Under the pieces are notes generated by a model. That model searched no databases and was not told the origin of the DNA. It saw only the letters and a program-made list of their open reading frames with translations. DNA of 64,000 nt, taken from NCBI RefSeq assembly GCF_001940525.2, contig NZ_CP019437.1:233501-297500 (forward strand), read 5' to 3'. The DNA comes from Thioclava nitratireducens. GTDB taxonomy: Bacteria; Pseudomonadota; Alphaproteobacteria; Rhodobacterales; Rhodobacteraceae. A program made the translations under genes and the position numbers. This document shows positions 17,790-28,832 of this stretch, in pieces (the stretch's first letter is position 1; each line of letters starts with the position of its first letter).

Positions 17790-18932
17790 ATGTCCAGCCG
17801 CGACGAAATCCGCCGTTCCTCGCACGCCCTGCCCTTCTGGCTATCGCTCGGCACCGTGCCGCTGGCGGGGATCGAGGCGTGGGTTGGCGGTTGGACCTTG
17901 ATCCTGCTGCCCGCCTATGCGTGGTGGCTGACGACGGTGCTCGACCAGCTGCTGGGGCGTAACGAGGACCAGCCCGACACGGAAACGCCCGAGGACGACC
18001 TGTTCTGGTATCGCGCAATCACGTTGATCTGGTTCCCGATTCAGGCGGCAGTGATCTTCGGCACGATCTGGTGGGTGACGCATACCGATCACCTGAACGG
18101 CTTCGAGATCGTCGCCCTGATGTTCGGCGTGGGCGTGATCTCGGGCACGATCGGCATAGTCTACGCGCACGAATTGCTGCACCAGAAGTCCAGGCTGGAA
18201 CGCTGGCTGGGCGACCTGCTGCTGGCCACAGTCCTTTATTCCCATTTCCGGACCGAGCATCTGCTGGTCCATCACCTCTGGGTCGGCACGCCGCGCGATG
18301 CGGTCTCGGCGCGCTACAACGAAGGGTTTCACCGCTTCTTCTGGCGGGTGATTTTCGAGTGCCCCCGCTCCGCCTGGAGAGCCGAGAAGCTGAAGCTGCG
18401 CCGCGCGGGCCGCCCTGTCTGGCACCGCTCCAACCCGTTCTGGCGCTACGGCGCATTGCAGGTGCTGGCGCTGGTCGTGGCGGCGCTGCTCGGCGGATGG
18501 ATGGGGCTCGGCCTGTTCCTGCTGCAAGCCCTCTTCGCGGTCTGGCAACTGGAGCTGACCAACTATGTCGAGCATTACGGCCTGACACGGCAATACAAGG
18601 GCGAGGGGCGTTACGAACATGTCCTCCCGCGCCATAGCTGGAACGCCGATCACACGGCCTCGAACTGGCTGCTGATCAACCTGCAGCGCCACTCAGATCA
18701 CCATTACAAACCCGATCGCCGCTTCCCGCTGCTGCAGACCTACGATGCCGAGGAAGCCCCGCAGCTGCCCTTCGGCTATCCCGGTATGACGGCGCTCGCG
18801 ATGATCCCGCCGCTCTGGCACCGCCGGATGAACCCGCGCGTGCGGGCGTGGCGGCGGAAATACTACCCGGATGTCGAGGACTGGACGCCCTATAACAAGG
18901 GCACGACGCCGTTGCCGCGCGGCTCTTTCTGA
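17790..18932 (+). CDS. alkB: Alkane 1-monooxygenase (AlkB-type non-haem di-iron membrane hydroxylase)
   Basis: This integral membrane di-iron enzyme would hydroxylate the terminal carbon of n-alkanes, taking electrons from rubredoxin. The 380-residue product has all His boxes of the family: HELLHQ (127-132), EHLLVHH (156-162) and LQRHSDHH (298-305). It also has the alkane hydroxylase-specific NYVEHYGL (258-265), which separates it from fatty acid desaturases. About six hydrophobic helices surround the boxes. No rubredoxin, rubredoxin reductase or alkane-responsive regulator is adjacent. Substrate chain length cannot be read from the sequence. Confidence 0.92.
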   Translation: MSSRDEIRRSSHALPFWLSLGTVPLAGIEAWVGGWTLILLPAYAWWLTTVLDQLLGRNEDQPDTETPEDDLFWYRAITLIWFPIQAAVIFGTIWWVTHTDHLNGFEIVALMFGVGVISGTIGIVYAHELLHQKSRLERWLGDLLLATVLYSHFRTEHLLVHHLWVGTPRDAVSARYNEGFHRFFWRVIFECPRSAWRAEKLKLRRAGRPVWHRSNPFWRYGALQVLALVVAALLGGWMGLGLFLLQALFAVWQLELTNYVEHYGLTRQYKGEGRYEHVLPRHSWNADHTASNWLLINLQRHSDHHYKPDRRFPLLQTYDAEEAPQLPFGYPGMTALAMIPPLWHRRMNPRVRAWRRKYYPDVEDWTPYNKGTTPLPRGSF

Positions 18933-18945
18933 CGCGCCCCTTCCT

Positions 18946-18990
18946 CTTGATGAAAATATCCCCGCCGGAGGCTCCCGCCGGCGCAGCCCG
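18946..18990 (-). repeat. Intergenic GGGATATTT/GC-hairpin repeat, copy B (variant)
   Basis: On the minus strand this reads as a GCCGGC-type hairpin followed by GGGGATATTTTCATCAAG. It lies 9 bp beyond the stop of the AlkB-repair gene on that strand. Its hairpin sequence differs from the other copies but the order stop, hairpin, GGGATATTT is the same. Confidence 0.55.
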
Positions 18991-18998
18991 CACAGGCC

Positions 18999-19634
18999 TC
19001 AGGTCACGACGCGCATCGTCAGGTTGATCCGCCCGCCCTTCGGCATCAGCGGCGAGGTGCCGGGCTTCACGCGGTCGATTCCATGATAAAGGAGCCGCGC
19101 CTCGCCCCCCATCACCATCACGTCACCCGAACGCAGCCAGATGCTTTCGGTCTTTCCGCCGCGGGTACGGTTGCCGATGCGGAACAGCCCGTCATCGCCC
19201 AGCGAGACCGAGACAACGGGCTGGTCGAAATCCTGCTCGTCGCGATCCTGATGCATCCCCATCTTCGCACCTTCGCCGTAGAAGTTGATGAGGCAGCATT
19301 CGGGGGCGCGACTCGTGCCCGAGACCGCCTCCCAGATATCGAGGATCGGTTGCGGAATCGCGGGCCACGGCTGCCCGTCGGGATGAGTCTCGGAATATCG
19401 GTAGCCGCGTCGGTCGGAGATCCAGCCGAAGCGCCCGGCCGAGGTCATGCGCACCGACATCGGCTTGCCGTAAGGGGTCATCGGCGAGAAAAGCGGTGCC
19501 TGCGTGACGACGCTACGCAGCGTCTCGATCAGCGCCTTTTGCTCCTCGAGACCGAGCCAGCCGGGGTAATGCCGGAAGCCACGGATCTCCTGCGGGTCGG
19601 GGCGAGATATTGCGTGTTTCGGATTTTCTGTCAT
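18999..19634 (-). CDS. alkB: AlkB-type 2-oxoglutarate/Fe(II) DNA/RNA repair dioxygenase
   Basis: This enzyme oxidatively removes alkyl groups such as 1-methyladenine and 3-methylcytosine from nucleic acids. The 211-residue product has the iron ligands His129 and Asp131 in MHQDRDE and His184 in LLYHGIDR. The 2-oxoglutarate-binding Arg residues are in GRINLTMR (Arg202, Arg208). The start MTENPKHA is chosen over a longer upstream frame that lacks family similarity. It is unrelated to the convergent alkane hydroxylase that shares the name AlkB. Confidence 0.94.
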   Translation of the reverse strand: MTENPKHAISRPDPQEIRGFRHYPGWLGLEEQKALIETLRSVVTQAPLFSPMTPYGKPMSVRMTSAGRFGWISDRRGYRYSETHPDGQPWPAIPQPILDIWEAVSGTSRAPECCLINFYGEGAKMGMHQDRDEQDFDQPVVSVSLGDDGLFRIGNRTRGGKTESIWLRSGDVMVMGGEARLLYHGIDRVKPGTSPLMPKGGRINLTMRVVT

Positions 19635-19663
19635 TTTCTCGCAATCTTCCTCGGGGGAGCCTT

Positions 19664-19692
19664 CTTGCAGGCCGATTTTCCCCTCCTTATAT
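19664..19692 (+). promoter_or_regulatory. RpoH (sigma-32)-type promoter of dnaK
   Basis: CTTG (19664-19667), an 18-base spacer, then CTTATAT (19686-19692) matches the alphaproteobacterial heat-shock promoter CTTG-N17/18-CYTATNT at every defined position. It would start transcription about 115-120 bases before the dnaK ATG. Confidence 0.8.
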
Positions 19693-19816
19693 ACGCTTCG
19701 AAGCCGATGGCGGACCACACCGCCAGATAGCAGAACATGAAACCGAAACCCAAGGGATAGGGGCCGGGGGCCTGAATGGACCCGTTCCCCGTCATATCGC
19801 CAAGAGAGGTAACATC

Positions 19817-21733
19817 ATGGGTAAAGTCATTGGTATCGACCTCGGGACCACGAACTCCTGCGTCGCCATCATGGATGGCGCACAGCCCCGAGTGATCGAA
19901 AACTCCGAAGGGGCACGCACCACCCCCTCGATCGTCGCCTATACTGACGACGAACGTCTGGTCGGCCAGCCGGCGAAACGCCAGGCGGTCACCAACCCCT
20001 CGAACACCGTCTTCGCCGTGAAGCGCCTGATCGGTCGCCGCACCACGGACGCGGAAGTCGAGAAGGACAAGAAACTCGTTCCCTATTCCATCGTCGACGG
20101 CGGCAATGGCGACGCATGGGTCGAAGTGAAGGGCGAGAAATATTCCCCCGCACAGGTTTCGGCCGTGATCCTTCAGAAGATGAAGGAAACCGCCGAGAGC
20201 TATCTGGGCGAAGAAGTCACGCAGGCCGTCATTACCGTGCCCGCCTACTTCAACGACGCTCAGCGTCAGGCCACCAAAGACGCTGGCAAGATCGCCGGTC
20301 TCGAAGTGCTGCGCATCATCAACGAGCCGACCGCGGCTGCGCTGGCCTATGGCCTCGACAAGAAAGAATCGAAAACCATCGCGGTCTATGACCTTGGCGG
20401 GGGTACCTTCGACATCACCATCCTCGAGATCGACGACGGTCTCTTCGAAGTGAAATCGACCAACGGCGATACGTTCCTCGGCGGTGAAGACTTCGACATG
20501 CGCATCGTCAACTACCTCGCTGACGAGTTCAAAAAAGAGCATGGCGTTGACCTCACCAAGGACAAGATGGCGCTGCAGCGTCTGAAGGAAGCTGCCGAGA
20601 AAGCGAAGATCGAACTGTCGAGCTCGAGCCAGACCGAGATCAACCAGCCCTTCATCTCGATGGGCAAGGACGGCACTCCGCTGCACATGGTCATGAAACT
20701 GACCCGTGCGAAGCTGGAGAGCCTCGTGAGCGATCTCATCAAGGCCTCGCTGAAGCCCTGCGCCGCCGCGCTGAAGGATGCCGGCGTCTCGAAGGACGAG
20801 ATCGACGAAGTCGTGCTCGTCGGCGGTATGACCCGTATGCCGAAAGTCGTGCAGGAAGTGACCGGCTTCTTCGGCAAGGAGCCCCATAAGGGCGTGAACC
20901 CGGATGAGGTTGTGGCACTCGGTGCGGCCATTCAGGCCGGCGTTCTGCAAGGTGACGTGAAAGACGTCGTCCTGCTCGACGTGACGCCGCTGTCGCTCGG
21001 TATCGAAACGCTGGGTGGCGTGTTCACCCGCCTGATCGATCGCAACACGACGATCCCGACGAAGAAGAGCCAGGTGTTCTCCACTGCGGAAGACAACCAG
21101 AACGCGGTGACGATCCGGGTCTTCCAGGGTGAGCGCGAGATGGCTGCCGACAACAAGATGCTCGGCATGTTCAACCTCGAGGACATCCCGCCGGCCCCGC
21201 GCGGCATGCCGCAGATCGAAGTGACCTTCGACATCGACGCGAACGGTATTGTCTCCGTTTCGGCGAAGGACAAGGGCACCGGCAAGGAGCAGAAGATCAC
21301 GATCCAGGCGTCCGGCGGCCTGTCCGACGAAGAGATCGAAAAAATGGTTCAGGACGCCGAGGCGAACGCCGACGCGGACAAGTCCCGCAAGGAACTGGTC
21401 GAAACCAAGAACCAGGGCGAATCGCTGCTGCACTCGACCCGCAAGTCGCTCGAAGAGCATGGCGACAAGGTCGATGCCTCGACCGTCGAAGCGATCGAAC
21501 TCGCGGCCAACGCGCTTGAGGAAGCCCTCAAGACCGATGAAGCCGGCAAGATCAAAGGCGCGATCCAGAACCTGACGGATGCGGCGATGAAACTCGGCGA
21601 GGCCATCTACAAGGCCGAGAAGGAGAAAGCCGGTCAGGGCGAGAGCTCCAACGACGAAGACAGCCCGCGCGATGTCGATGACGATATCGTCGACGCTGAC
21701 TTCGAAGATCTGGGCGAGGACGAGCGCAAGTAA
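19817..21733 (+). CDS. dnaK: Chaperone DnaK (Hsp70)
   Basis: DnaK is the cytosolic Hsp70 chaperone that works with DnaJ and GrpE. The 638-residue product has the ATPase domain ([16 protein letters not shown] at the N-terminus, [28 protein letters not shown]). [12 protein letters not shown] linker region and the substrate-binding domain follow, and the acidic C-terminal tail ends [13 protein letters not shown]. Start [10 protein letters not shown] at 19817 is preceded by AAGAGAGGT. A clear RpoH-type promoter lies upstream, and dnaJ follows after 74 bp. No grpE is adjacent. Confidence 0.99.
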   Translation: MGKVIGIDLGTTNSCVAIMDGAQPRVIENSEGARTTPSIVAYTDDERLVGQPAKRQAVTNPSNTVFAVKRLIGRRTTDAEVEKDKKLVPYSIVDGGNGDAWVEVKGEKYSPAQVSAVILQKMKETAESYLGEEVTQAVITVPAYFNDAQRQATKDAGKIAGLEVLRIINEPTAAALAYGLDKKESKTIAVYDLGGGTFDITILEIDDGLFEVKSTNGDTFLGGEDFDMRIVNYLADEFKKEHGVDLTKDKMALQRLKEAAEKAKIELSSSSQTEINQPFISMGKDGTPLHMVMKLTRAKLESLVSDLIKASLKPCAAALKDAGVSKDEIDEVVLVGGMTRMPKVVQEVTGFFGKEPHKGVNPDEVVALGAAIQAGVLQGDVKDVVLLDVTPLSLGIETLGGVFTRLIDRNTTIPTKKSQVFSTAEDNQNAVTIRVFQGEREMAADNKMLGMFNLEDIPPAPRGMPQIEVTFDIDANGIVSVSAKDKGTGKEQKITIQASGGLSDEEIEKMVQDAEANADADKSRKELVETKNQGESLLHSTRKSLEEHGDKVDASTVEAIELAANALEEALKTDEAGKIKGAIQNLTDAAMKLGEAIYKAEKEKAGQGESSNDEDSPRDVDDDIVDADFEDLGEDERK

Positions 21734-21750
21734 TTGCGCATGGAATGTCG

Positions 21751-21783
21751 GGCGGGCCTGCCTTTTCCAAGGGCGGGCCCGCC
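21751..21783 (+). promoter_or_regulatory. Intercistronic hairpin between dnaK and dnaJ
   Basis: GGCGGGCC (21751-21758) pairs with GGCCCGCC (21776-21783). The second arm is also part of the self-complementary GGCGGGCCCGCC. With no U tract it is more likely an mRNA stability or attenuation element than a full terminator. Confidence 0.45.
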
Positions 21784-21807
21784 TGCGTTCCGCCAAGGGG
21801 GTAACCA

Positions 21808-22971
21808 ATGGCAAAACGCGACTATTACGACGTTCTGGGAACTGCCAAAGGCGCCTCGGCCGAAGAGATCAAGAAAGCCTATCGCAAGAAGGCGAAAGAG
21901 CTTCATCCCGATCGAAATTCCGACAATCCCGATGCCGAGGCCCAGTTCAAGGAAGTGAACGAGGCTTATGACGTCCTCAAGGACGCCGAGAAGAAGGCGG
22001 CTTACGACCGGTTCGGTCATGCGGCGTTCGAAGGCGGCATGGGCGGCGGGCGTCCGGGCGGCGGTTATGGCGGCGCGGGCGGTCAGGGCGACTTCGCCTC
22101 GGCCTTCTCCGACGTCTTCGAAGACCTGTTCGGCGACTTCATGGGCGGCGGCAGAGGCGGTCCCGGCGGTGGGCGTTCGCGCGCACAGCGAGGCTCCGAC
22201 CTGCGCTACAACATGCGCGTCACGCTCGAAGAGGCGTATCGCGGCACCCACAAGACGATCAACGTGCCGAGCTCGGCCGCCTGTACGGCGTGTAACGGCT
22301 CCGGCGCGGAGGGCGGCTCCGAGCCGCAGACCTGTCCGACCTGTTCCGGTCTGGGCAAGGTGCGCGCGCAGAACGGCTTCTTCACGGTAGAGCGGACCTG
22401 CCCGACCTGCGGTGGTCAGGGTCAGGTGGTGAAGAACCCCTGCAAGGTCTGCCATGGCGCAGGCCGCGTGGAGGTCGATCGCCAGCTTCAGGTCAACATC
22501 CCTCCGGGGGTCGAGACCGGCACCCGCATCCGTCACGCCGGCGAAGGCGAGGCGGGGCTGCGTGGCGGTCCGTCGGGCGATCTCTACATCTTCATCGAGG
22601 TCCAGCCGCACGCGATCTTCGAACGCGAAGGCACCGATCTGCATTGCCGCGTGCCGGTCAGCATGGCGACCGCAGCCCTTGGGGGCGAGGTCGAGGTGCC
22701 GACGATAGACGGTGGCCGCAGCCGCGTTAAAATCCCGGCAGGCAGCCAATCGGGCCGCCAGATGCGCCTTCGCGGCAAGGGTATGCCCGCGCTGCGCGGC
22801 GGCGGGTCCGGCGACATGTTCATCGAACTGGCCGTCGAAACCCCGGTGAACCTGACCGCACGGCAGAAGGAAATCCTCAAGGAGTTCCAGGGGATCGAAG
22901 CCGAGAACAACCCGGAAGGTGCGAGTTTCTTTAAGAAAGTCAAAAGCTTCTGGGATGGCATGACCCAGTGA
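21808..22971 (+). CDS. dnaJ: Chaperone DnaJ (Hsp40)
   Basis: DnaJ delivers substrates to DnaK and stimulates its ATPase. The 387-residue product has the J domain with HPD at 33-35 and a Gly/Phe-rich segment (about 75-130). Four zinc-binding CxxCxGxG-type repeats follow ([32 protein letters not shown]), then the C-terminal peptide-binding domain. A GGGGGTAA site precedes the ATG. A strong terminator follows the stop. Confidence 0.99.
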   Translation: MAKRDYYDVLGTAKGASAEEIKKAYRKKAKELHPDRNSDNPDAEAQFKEVNEAYDVLKDAEKKAAYDRFGHAAFEGGMGGGRPGGGYGGAGGQGDFASAFSDVFEDLFGDFMGGGRGGPGGGRSRAQRGSDLRYNMRVTLEEAYRGTHKTINVPSSAACTACNGSGAEGGSEPQTCPTCSGLGKVRAQNGFFTVERTCPTCGGQGQVVKNPCKVCHGAGRVEVDRQLQVNIPPGVETGTRIRHAGEGEAGLRGGPSGDLYIFIEVQPHAIFEREGTDLHCRVPVSMATAALGGEVEVPTIDGGRSRVKIPAGSQSGRQMRLRGKGMPALRGGGSGDMFIELAVETPVNLTARQKEILKEFQGIEAENNPEGASFFKKVKSFWDGMTQ

Positions 22972-22982
22972 CAGACATAGGA

Positions 22983-23006
22983 AAGGCGCCTTCGGGCGCC
23001 TTTTTT
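22983..23006 (+). terminator. Rho-independent terminator of dnaK-dnaJ
   Basis: AAGGCGCC, loop TTCG, GGCGCCTT followed by a T run. This is a textbook intrinsic terminator 12 bp after the dnaJ stop. Confidence 0.92.
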
Positions 23007-23054
23007 CTTGGTCTGACCGAGGGCGATTAAGGCTTTCTTCAATCCGAATCGTTC

Positions 23055-23828
23055 ATGGTCTGTTTCATGGACCAGACGCCGCATCATATGCAGGAACCTC
23101 CCCTACCGCTGTTTGCCGGTAGCACCGCGATCCGCCCCCCGACACGTGCGTCCAAACCTTCCTATCTGCTCGACCACCGGCACCGGCTGCGCACGCGGTT
23201 CATGGAAGGCGGCGCGCGGGCCCTGCCCGATTACGAACTGCTCGAACTGGTGCTGTTTCGCGCCATTCCCCGGCAGGATGTGAAGCCCCTCGCCCGCCGC
23301 CTGATCCAGACCTTTGGCGATTTCGGGCGGGTGATCTCCGCCCCGCCGAACCGGCTGCGACAGGTGACCGGCGTCGGGGAGGCTGTGGTGATCGAGTTGA
23401 AGCTGGTCGAGGCGTCAGCACAAAGGCTCGCGCGGTCGAAGGTGATGCATCGCCCCGTGCTCAGTTCGTGGCAGGCGCTTGTCGATTACTGCCACATGGC
23501 GATGTCCCATGCCGAGACGGAGCAATTCCGCCTGCTGCTGCTGGATCGGAAAAACGCGCTGATCGCGGATGAGGAACAGGGCCGCGGCACGGTCGATCAC
23601 GTCCCGGTCTATCCGCGCGAGGTGATGAAGCGTGCGCTGGAGGCAAATGCCTCGGCGCTGATCCTCGTCCATAATCATCCCTCTGGCGATCCGACTCCGT
23701 CAGAGGCGGACATCGTCCTGACCCGACAGATCGACGAGGCAGCGAAGCTCTTCGGCATCGTGCTGCATGATCACCTGATCCTCGGAAAGGATTGCGAGAT
23801 CAGCCTACGCTCGGAGGGTTACTTTTGA
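23055..23828 (+). CDS. radC: RadC family JAB/MPN-domain protein
   Basis: The 257-residue product has an N-terminal helix-hairpin-helix region (YELLELVLFRAIPRQDVKPLA, VTGVGEAVVIELK) and a C-terminal MPN+ domain. The zinc motif is HNHPSGDPTPSEAD (about residues 203-216), with an upstream Glu in SHAETEQFRLL. The real function of RadC proteins is unsettled; a role in repair or recombination was proposed and later questioned. Two in-frame ATGs (23055, 23067) lack strong ribosome-binding sites. The end overlaps the convergent secreted-protein gene by 10 bp. Confidence 0.93.
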   Translation: MVCFMDQTPHHMQEPPLPLFAGSTAIRPPTRASKPSYLLDHRHRLRTRFMEGGARALPDYELLELVLFRAIPRQDVKPLARRLIQTFGDFGRVISAPPNRLRQVTGVGEAVVIELKLVEASAQRLARSKVMHRPVLSSWQALVDYCHMAMSHAETEQFRLLLLDRKNALIADEEQGRGTVDHVPVYPREVMKRALEANASALILVHNHPSGDPTPSEADIVLTRQIDEAAKLFGIVLHDHLILGKDCEISLRSEGYF

Positions 23829-24808
23829 GCGGTCAGGCCCTGAGATTCGAACCCGTCAAGCGGCAGAACCACCGTGCCGCCATCGGAGGGGCAAGCGGGC
23901 AGATCAAGCGTGATCGGCATCGCGGCAGTCCCCGTGCCATGCATCCGCATCAGACGCCCGCCGACGGATTTACCGCAATCCTCGGGCGAAAAACTCGCCT
24001 CCAATTGCAGCCGGAGATCTGTAAGGGTCTTGGGCGCAGTATAGATCTCGATGCGCTTGCCATCGGCGGCGGTGAAGCTTTGCATATACCCGCCCAGCGA
24101 CGTGCCCGGCGAACGCGGCTTCGTCGCGTCGAGGTGGCCAGCGTCGTCGAACTGCGCGCCGTTCTCATAGGCGTTGAGATGCAAAGGGCTCTCGGCCTTC
24201 GTCACCCAGATCGCCCGGTTGATCTTATCAAGGCCGGAGGCTCCGGCTTCCAGCTGCGCGATCATCGCACCGTCAGCAGTGACTTGCAGCGATGTCGTGG
24301 GCGCGAGAAGCGGCAGTACCGCCTCGAAAACCCCCGAAGCATCCGTTTGCCCCGCGATCGAGAGCGATTCGTCACGGATCGCCAGATTCGTATCGGGATG
24401 GCACGGCGCGTTCAGTTCCAGCTTGGTCAAGCCGTCTCCGACTGGGCTCACCGACAGCACCGGATTGTCGCAATCGGTGGCACCGGTTTTCAGCGGCATC
24501 GGTTGCGGCAGAGGCGCGTTGAACTGGTCGCCAGAGGTGCGCACAGTCGCCGGAACGATCCCGACGCCGGGATCGGCCGCAAAATGATAGACCGGAGGAT
24601 TGCGCAGCACGGTTTTCGAAATCAGCCGGACCTTCGGCTCTTCGCGGGGCGGCGCGGCACGCTTTTCCCAGGACTCGCTTCCGACCGAGCTGGCGACCAA
24701 AGACGCACCGAGTTGCGGACGCGGGCCCACGCTTTGCATCACATGACCAGTCGCGGCGGCGAGCAGGAATGTCGCTCCGATCATGGAAATCTTGCGAATG
24801 GTGCGCAT
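23819..24808 (-). CDS. Secreted protein of unknown function downstream of secA
   Basis: The 329-residue product has an N-terminal signal or anchor (MRTIRKISMIGATFLLAAATG). A Pro-rich linker follows, then what looks like a beta-rich domain containing Cys pairs (DCDNPVLSV, LNAPCHPDTN, SPEDCGKS, LDLPACPSDGG) that may form disulfides. I do not recognise a functional domain. Related proteins near secA in this family are sometimes labelled translocase, but I see no basis for that function. It follows secA on the same strand across a terminator, so it is probably a separate transcript. Confidence 0.75.
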   Translation of the reverse strand: MRTIRKISMIGATFLLAAATGHVMQSVGPRPQLGASLVASSVGSESWEKRAAPPREEPKVRLISKTVLRNPPVYHFAADPGVGIVPATVRTSGDQFNAPLPQPMPLKTGATDCDNPVLSVSPVGDGLTKLELNAPCHPDTNLAIRDESLSIAGQTDASGVFEAVLPLLAPTTSLQVTADGAMIAQLEAGASGLDKINRAIWVTKAESPLHLNAYENGAQFDDAGHLDATKPRSPGTSLGGYMQSFTAADGKRIEIYTAPKTLTDLRLQLEASFSPEDCGKSVGGRLMRMHGTGTAAMPITLDLPACPSDGGTVVLPLDGFESQGLTAQK

Positions 24809-24962
24809 CGCCGCCTCGAACTCGGTCTTAGAAAACTGCTTAATTTTTTCCTAATGGCCGAAAGCGGCGAAGCTGGGGCGCGATTGGGGAAATCGTGCAC
24901 CCATAGCTGGCTTTGGGTGGGGTCACCCTGCCAAGAGAGTCAACGACTCCAACAAGATATGG

Positions 24963-24984
24963 AAAAGGCGGCCGAAGCCGCCTC
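24963..24984 (-). terminator. Rho-independent terminator of secA
   Basis: On the minus strand AGGCGGC, loop TTCG, GCCGCCT is followed by TTTT, about 30 bp after the secA stop. Confidence 0.88.
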
Positions 24985-25013
24985 AACTTTGCCATATTCT
25001 CGTCAGAGTTGTG

Positions 25014-27716
<2,703 letters not shown>

Positions 27717-27897
27717 GTAATCTCCGAGGGTAGCTGACCAGATCGTTATTCCCTGTGCCTTGCCGCATAGGGTTTGCTTGCCTAGAAGAGCTAGCGAAAC
27801 AAGGCCGAAACGGCTCTTACAGACCCTTGGCGATGTAAGGGGCGACTGCCAGAGTGTCAACGCCGCCTAAAGACGCGGCAGAAAGGAAGTGGCAAGG

Positions 27898-28812
27898 ATG
27901 CCGAATCTGACGAAACTGCTTGCGAGCGTAGCGATCTGCGCGATGACTGCCGGAATCGCACAGGCCGAGGACGCAAAAGCGCCTGCACCCGCTGGGGATA
28001 CCGCGAAATCGGAAACCGCCGCCAAGCCGCGCACCGACCTGAGCGCCGACACTGTCGTGGCTACCGTCAATGGCCAGGACATCACGCTTGGCATGATGCA
28101 AACCGTGCGCGACGGCCTGCCCGCGCAATACCAGCAGCTGCCCGACGACAAGCTGTTCGACGGCGTCCTGCAGCAGCTGATCCAGCAGACCGCGCTCGCA
28201 CAGCTCGAGGAAAAGCGCATCACCCAGCGCGATAAGATCGCCCTCGAAGTGCAAAAGCGCGCTTACCTGTCGGGTGCGTTCCTCAACTACACCGCCGACA
28301 AGGCCGTGACCGACGAAGCCGTGCAGAAAGCCTATGACGCGAAATACGCCAAGGCCGAGCCGACCAAGGAATATCACGCCGCCCATATCATCGTGAAAAC
28401 CAAGGAAGAGGCCGAGAAGATCAAGAAAGAGATCGATAACGGCGCCGACTTCGCGGAACTGGCGAAGAAGAACTCGACCGATGGCGCTGCGGCGAATGGC
28501 GGCGATCTGGGCTGGTTTAAGCTCGACGCGATGGTCAAGCCCTTCGCGGACGAGGTCGCGGGCATGAAGGAAGGCGAAGTCGCCGGTCCGATCCAGACCC
28601 AATACGGCTGGCACGTGGTGAAGCTGCTCGGCACCAAGATGGTCGATGCCCCGAAACTGGCCGATGTGCGCAAGAAGCTGGTGGGCGATATTCGTCAGGA
28701 GGCTGTGCAAAACCGCGTAAAGGCTGTTGTGGACGAAGCCAAAATCGACAAGATGACCGACGGGATTGATCCGAGCGTTCTGAAAGATCAGTCCATCCTG
28801 GGTAGCAACTGA
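27898..28812 (+). CDS. Parvulin-type peptidyl-prolyl isomerase, exported
   Basis: This is a periplasmic foldase of the PrsA/SurA/PpiC group with 304 residues. It has a signal peptide ending GIAQA-ED (residues 1-23). An N-terminal helical chaperone part contains DTVVATVNGQDITLGMM, and a rotamase domain (about residues 155-260) contains KEYHAAHIIVKTKEEAEKI, NGGDLGWFK and QTQYGWHVVKL. ATG 27898 is preferred because AGGAAG is about 8 bases upstream; a GTG 9 bases earlier is possible. It is followed by argJ after 20 bp, probably one operon. Confidence 0.92.
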   Translation: MPNLTKLLASVAICAMTAGIAQAEDAKAPAPAGDTAKSETAAKPRTDLSADTVVATVNGQDITLGMMQTVRDGLPAQYQQLPDDKLFDGVLQQLIQQTALAQLEEKRITQRDKIALEVQKRAYLSGAFLNYTADKAVTDEAVQKAYDAKYAKAEPTKEYHAAHIIVKTKEEAEKIKKEIDNGADFAELAKKNSTDGAAANGGDLGWFKLDAMVKPFADEVAGMKEGEVAGPIQTQYGWHVVKLLGTKMVDAPKLADVRKKLVGDIRQEAVQNRVKAVVDEAKIDKMTDGIDPSVLKDQSILGSN

Positions 28813-28832
28813 TCGATCAAAAGGCGGGCGCG

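Noticed and set aside
19631..21814. Long open frame antisense to dnaK (about 727 codons)
   Set aside because: This is the well-known dnaK antisense artefact of strong codon bias, without a credible start site or domain.
24840..24854. TTAA-N7-CTAA as a CtrA site before the secreted protein gene
   Set aside because: It lies in a T-rich stretch where such matches arise easily and differs by one base. Kept only as a remark under a finding, not as a feature.
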